This document shows, piece after piece, positions 59,995 through 64,000 of a stretch of 64,000 bases of DNA. The notes beneath the pieces were generated by a model, which was not told where the DNA came from, did no database searches, and saw only the letters and a list, made by a program, of their open reading frames with translations. The first letter of the stretch is position 1, and every line of letters starts with the position of its first letter. A program made the translations under genes and the position numbers. This DNA comes from Malachius bipustulatus (lineage: Eukaryota; Arthropoda; Insecta; Coleoptera; Melyridae): positions 36,531,637-36,595,636 of the forward strand of contig OU342632.1 of NCBI GenBank assembly GCA_910589415.1. The letters are read 5' to 3'.

Positions 59995-61889
59995 ACTCAA
60001 CGAGTATGATGGTAAGTCCTTTCCTGACTTCCCTGACGATGTCAAACATCGACTTTAATATGGCCTGATGGCTCTCTGTGGCCTCTATAAAGTGTTTAAA
60101 TTCCATCCAATTATACAGGTCGGTTCAAAAGTTAGAGCCAAAAAAGTAAATTGCGGGGCACCCTTTTAGGGCTCCATATCTCCGTTTGGGGACACTTTAG
60201 GAATTTTTTTTATGACAGACTAGGTTTTTTTGACCTATCCTGTATGCTCCCGAGAGATTAGGAGGTACTTACCGGACACCCTGTATTATCTATCTCGAAA
60301 ATAAAACGTTTTAGACAAAATTTTATCGAAAAAAAAATTCTTTTTACGTATACTGTCGTTAGCCGGAGCAGTTATGAACACACACTGGAACATCTTGTAT
60401 AAATGATGTATCTCTCCAAGGCGCATCTCCCCCAAAAAACATCGAAAACCGATTCTTACCCCTTGAACCAATTTGGCAAACTGCAATTTTCCCGGTTTTC
60501 TTCCTGGAAAAAATTAACGAATTTCAGTTCAGGCAAAAACTGAGTTTTTGTCGGTTTTTGATTTGTAATTTTTTAATGATGACTTCAAATCGCTTTCATT
60601 TTCACTTAATAATTTCGCGCCCATTGGGTGTGATTCCAATAACTGCTTTTGCTTTAATATAAAGCTTGAGCTAATCTGCATTTTCTTCAAATTTCTTTGT
60701 TGCCAGATTCAAATCAACTTCTTTCAAAAATGTCGAAAATAAGCGATTGGTGGCTTTATGTAACAGCACGTCAAGCTAAGAACAAGAACTCTGCACTGCA
60801 CTACAAAATATTTTGTTTAATTGAGTCGTTTTCTTATTAAAAGTGACAAAAAATTAAACCATGAATTGCTATGATATACCTAGTAGGTGCAATATTTCAA
60901 TGATTGTTCCAATACCTACTAATTTTTAATTTAATGACTTAAATGCTTTAATAAAGTGTACAAAATCAACAATTTACCTTCGACCAACTTTATTACTCCC
61001 CGAATAGTCGTTATACGTACGACTCATTCCCACTTCAACGAAATCCAGAAAGGAACCTAATCGATTTTACGCAGACTTCATTTACCCCCGAATGACTGAT
61101 GATGGTTTTTAGTTCCGGGACACGAATGTTGTCGTTTGTTTAAGTTCGAGAGACAATATTTCCAAACAGTGATGACATCTCCACAAGAGGGCTACTGTGA
61201 AACAGCTCCTATTTATGCGTTCTAATTTGTCACAGAGATGGAGAGAAATGGGCCGTAAAATAAATCGTGAACAATGCGTCTCCTGAAATGATTACAATAC
61301 ATTTAGGACAAACAGTAGCTATTTAGAAGTTGGTTACTGCTTCACGCTTTAAAATGCATCTACAAATACCACGTAGCGCATATATGATTGGGATTTACAT
61401 AGAATATGGTTTAAGAGTGATCTTATTGGTATTTTTCTTAGATTATATTGTCTAAGCTATTTTTCAATCTGTTCATTTTTATAAAAATTTTGTAGCTGCA
61501 AAAATTACAGTTTTTTCTTTCATTTATTACCTACCCTACATCGTTAGGAATTGTAGATTTTTCAAAATAAGGTTTAGGGGATTTCCCTAAGATTAATTTA
61601 AATATTTATAGATATATGTACCTGCCATATTAAAAACTATTAAAATGTTATCGTACTTAATGATTATCCTAGAAAAAATGAAGAAGAAATATAGTTACTT
61701 ATTACCTAAATTGTACATTTTTTAATTCTTTGAAGAGAGAAACTGTAAAAGGAAGTAAGGTGAAAAAAGGACGATAATCTTACTTTACTTTAGTTTAGAC
61801 GAAAACGAAAATGAAGATTTCGAGAAGATGAATAAAAAAATAATTTACCTACAAGAAAATGAACAGGATGACGAAGATACCTACCTATA
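59995..61889. other. Intergenic with a possible regulatory island
   Basis: About 60110-60290 starts TATACAGGTCGG and ends ACACCCTGTATT, a possible small family member. About 60396-60500 is a copy of the GATGTATCCCTTC-type repeat. About 60980-61420 is balanced in composition with no second copy found here and several Caudal-like (TTTATG/TTTACG) cores. No gene recognised. Confidence 0.4.
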
Positions 61890-62457
61890 CAGGGTGTATG
61901 GTAACTGGACAGTCAAAATCGAACGCCATGTATAAAATCGTATTCTATGCATAAAAGATAGAATAACTCTTTTCAAGATGTGGCATCGTTTAGCAAATTA
62001 TTTCCAAAAATGTAAAACTAAGGCTGTTAAAAAACATTTTTCCTAGTAACTGATGGACAGTCAAAATCAAATTTCATATACAGGGTGAGGCGCGAAAACC
62101 TTTAGGGCATTTTCATATGGAGAAGTGTTCAAAGTAGAAGATTAAAAATTTGTACATTTATGATTTCAATTTTGACGAGCTGAACTAAAATATTCCCTAA
62201 ATATAATATGCCCTAAAATCGTATTATAAGCATAAAAGGGGAACAACTTTTTTCAAGATCAGACCTCGCATAAGAAATATCTCCACAAATGTAAAACTAA
62301 TGCCTCAATCAAAATAGCTTTATTCGGTAATTGAACAACAATTATGGGAATATTTCCTAAACGAGGCCAGATCTTGAAAATTCTCTCTTTTATGCTTAAA
62401 AAACAATTTTATATATGAAGCTTCATTTCGGCTGTCCAGTTACCAAAAACACCTTCT
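61890..62457. mobile_element. Foldback with CAGGGTGTATGGTAACTGGA end
   Basis: TA precedes the left end. The complement of GGTAACTGGACAGTC is at about 62432-62446, and inner ATGCATAAAAGATAGA pairs with the right arm. A second CAGGGTGAGG start at 62080 suggests another insertion or a compound structure. Confidence 0.65.
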
Positions 62458-62499
62458 GAAATTTTGTCAAGAAGATAATCTGAGAAAAGTTAATTGTTA

Positions 62500-63316
62500 A
62501 GTAGTTCACAAAGAAAGTTATTCTGGAGAAGACAAAAAAGATAGCTGCTGGCACATAAAAATGAGAATAGTACCTTTTCTCCCACATTTAGAGATTTAGA
62601 AGCTATATAGCTCCATTTTATCTGGAGACATTAAAATATATACAGTACGCGAGAAAAAGTAAGAATAAATTCTCTAACTTTGTAAAAAAAACTTTCGAAA
62701 AAAAGCAAAAACATGTCAACTGATATTTTTAAACTGTCATTCGGGAAAGTAACTGTCAAATCCCCCCCCCCCCCCGCCTTGTCACCCCTAAGGGGTAGCA
62801 ACCCCATATTCGAAAAGAAATTATTAAAAAATTATCTTCGTCATTTTGTCGTTCGATTTAAACAAAATTTTGCTTTTGTTGTGTTCTGTATAAAAAAATC
62901 TATCGATCAAGGTGTTGCAGGGGGTACTTTTCCATTTGACTTTTCGAAGATGGGGTTGTTACCCCTTAGGGGTGACAAGGTATAGGGGCTTGACAACTAC
63001 TTTCCCGAATGACAGTTTAAAAATAACAGTTGACATGTTTTTGCTTTTTTTCGAAAGTTTTTTTTACAAAGTTATAGGATTTATTCTTACTTTTTCTCGC
63101 GCACTGTATATATTTTAATGTCTCCAATTAAAATGGAGCACCTCTATATCTTCTAAATCTTTATAAATGTGGGAGAAAAGGCACTATTCTCATTTTTATG
63201 TCCAGCTATCTTTTTGTCTTCTCCAGAATTCCTTCTTTGTGAAGGAATGTCATTTTTTCGATTTTTTTTTACAAAGTTAGAGAATTTATTCCTTACTTTT
63301 CTCGCTCACTGTATGT
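62500..63316. mobile_element. Palindromic element with a poly(C) tract and a right-end duplication
   Basis: Arms 62500-62830 and 62940-63245 pair (AAACATGTCAACTGATATTT with its complement; CCCCTAAGGGG in each arm; AGTACGCGAGAAAAAGTAAG with its complement). A run of about 14 C at 62763-62776 has no equal in the other arm. The block TACAAAGTTA..TTTATTCTTACTTTTTCTCG (63064-63098) recurs at 63271-63305. Confidence 0.7.
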
Positions 63317-63365
63317 ACGAGTATATCCAAAATTTCACATCGGAATAAAAAAGTGGATCATGAAA

Positions 63366-63999
63366 GTTGTTCGTCTGGAAGGGGGACATCCAATGATACC
63401 AAATTCGATCAACATCAACCTACCCCCACACCCTAGGGGTGTGGGAGGCAGCAATTTTGAAATCTTAAATAAGGACCCACGTTTTTTATTACAGATTCGG
63501 ATTTTACGGGTCAAACACGTCCGAAATTGCTCCCCCTCCCCCTCAATGCTGGTGGGGCAGGGAATAAATTTAAAATTTTGGTTAGAAACCCTAATTTTTT
63601 ATTACATAATTTGATTTTACAACTAAAAATACGTAGAATTTGTCTTTAAAAGATTTCTCGATTCATGGATCTTTTTGGTTTAATTTCAGTAATTAAAACA
63701 AATCGAAAAAAAAAGGTAATTTCGTCGATTACAGCACTATATCTATCATGAATCTAAAAAAAATTGTAAAATACCAATCTCCAATAAAAAATAAGGGTCT
63801 CTATTTGAAATTTCAAATTCACCCCCCGCTCCACCTGCATGGCGGAAGAAGGGAAGGGAGCAATTTTCTACGTGTTTTCATCCATAAAACTAGAATCTGC
63901 AATAAAAAAGTGGGTTATCATTTCAGATTTAAAAATTGTTGCCCTCCACTCCTAGAAGGTGGGGGTAGGTTGGCCGAGTTTGGTATCCCAGACGAACAA
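63366..63999. mobile_element. Palindromic element reaching the right window edge
   Basis: GTTCGTCTGGAAGGGGGACA near 63369 pairs with the complement at 63975-63999 (GGTATCCCAGACGAAC). ACCAAATTCG and CCTACCCCCAC also pair with their complements on the right. The true outer end may lie beyond the window. Confidence 0.65.
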
Positions 64000-64000
64000 T

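Overview
The window is AT-rich insect genomic DNA with GT-AG introns, AATAAA poly(A) signals and germline and patterning genes typical of insects (spindle-E, even-skipped). A beetle is my best guess for the order, but the sequence alone does not settle it. I found no rRNA gene, true tRNA gene, CRISPR array or bacterial-type operon.

Layout. Bases 1-3.1 kb are transposon debris: a DUF4817-type fragment, a nested foldback element and the 3' end of a non-LTR retrotransposon. A gene-rich part follows. It holds isopentenyl-diphosphate isomerase (minus, 4.2-5.7 kb), mitochondrial ribosomal protein mL37 (plus, 9.0-10.5 kb), a TASK-type two-pore potassium channel (minus, 12.2-13.4 kb), RRP15 (plus, 15.3-16.1 kb) and SRBD1 (minus, 16.4-19.2 kb, convergent with RRP15). 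From 20.5 to 25.9 kb there are four inverted-repeat elements. From 26.2 to 35.8 kb lies a complete 20-exon spindle-E/TDRD9 gene (1464 codons before the stop), with several small transposons in its introns and a fresh 263-bp tandem duplication across one exon end. A divergent even-skipped gene lies at 41.9-43.6 kb, with a TATA/Inr core promoter.

From 38 kb to the right edge the non-genic DNA is dominated by palindromic foldback elements of about 0.4 to 1.5 kb. Most have ends reading TA-CAGGGTG...CACCCTG-TA, and at one place (47.7-52.0 kb) they are nested inside each other. Short stretches between them that are not obviously repetitive (about 46.6-47.0, 55.4-56.0 and 61.0-61.4 kb) are candidates for even-skipped regulatory DNA or gene relics.

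Functionally the genes are unrelated neighbours: isoprenoid synthesis, mitochondrial translation, potassium leak current, 60S ribosome assembly, an RNA-binding Tex-family protein, piRNA-pathway transposon silencing, and segmentation. The most notable observations are a K2P channel whose first selectivity filter has lost its threonines, an even-skipped homeodomain far more divergent than is usual for this family, the exon-end duplication in spindle-E, and long-hairpin elements whose two arms appear to evolve together.
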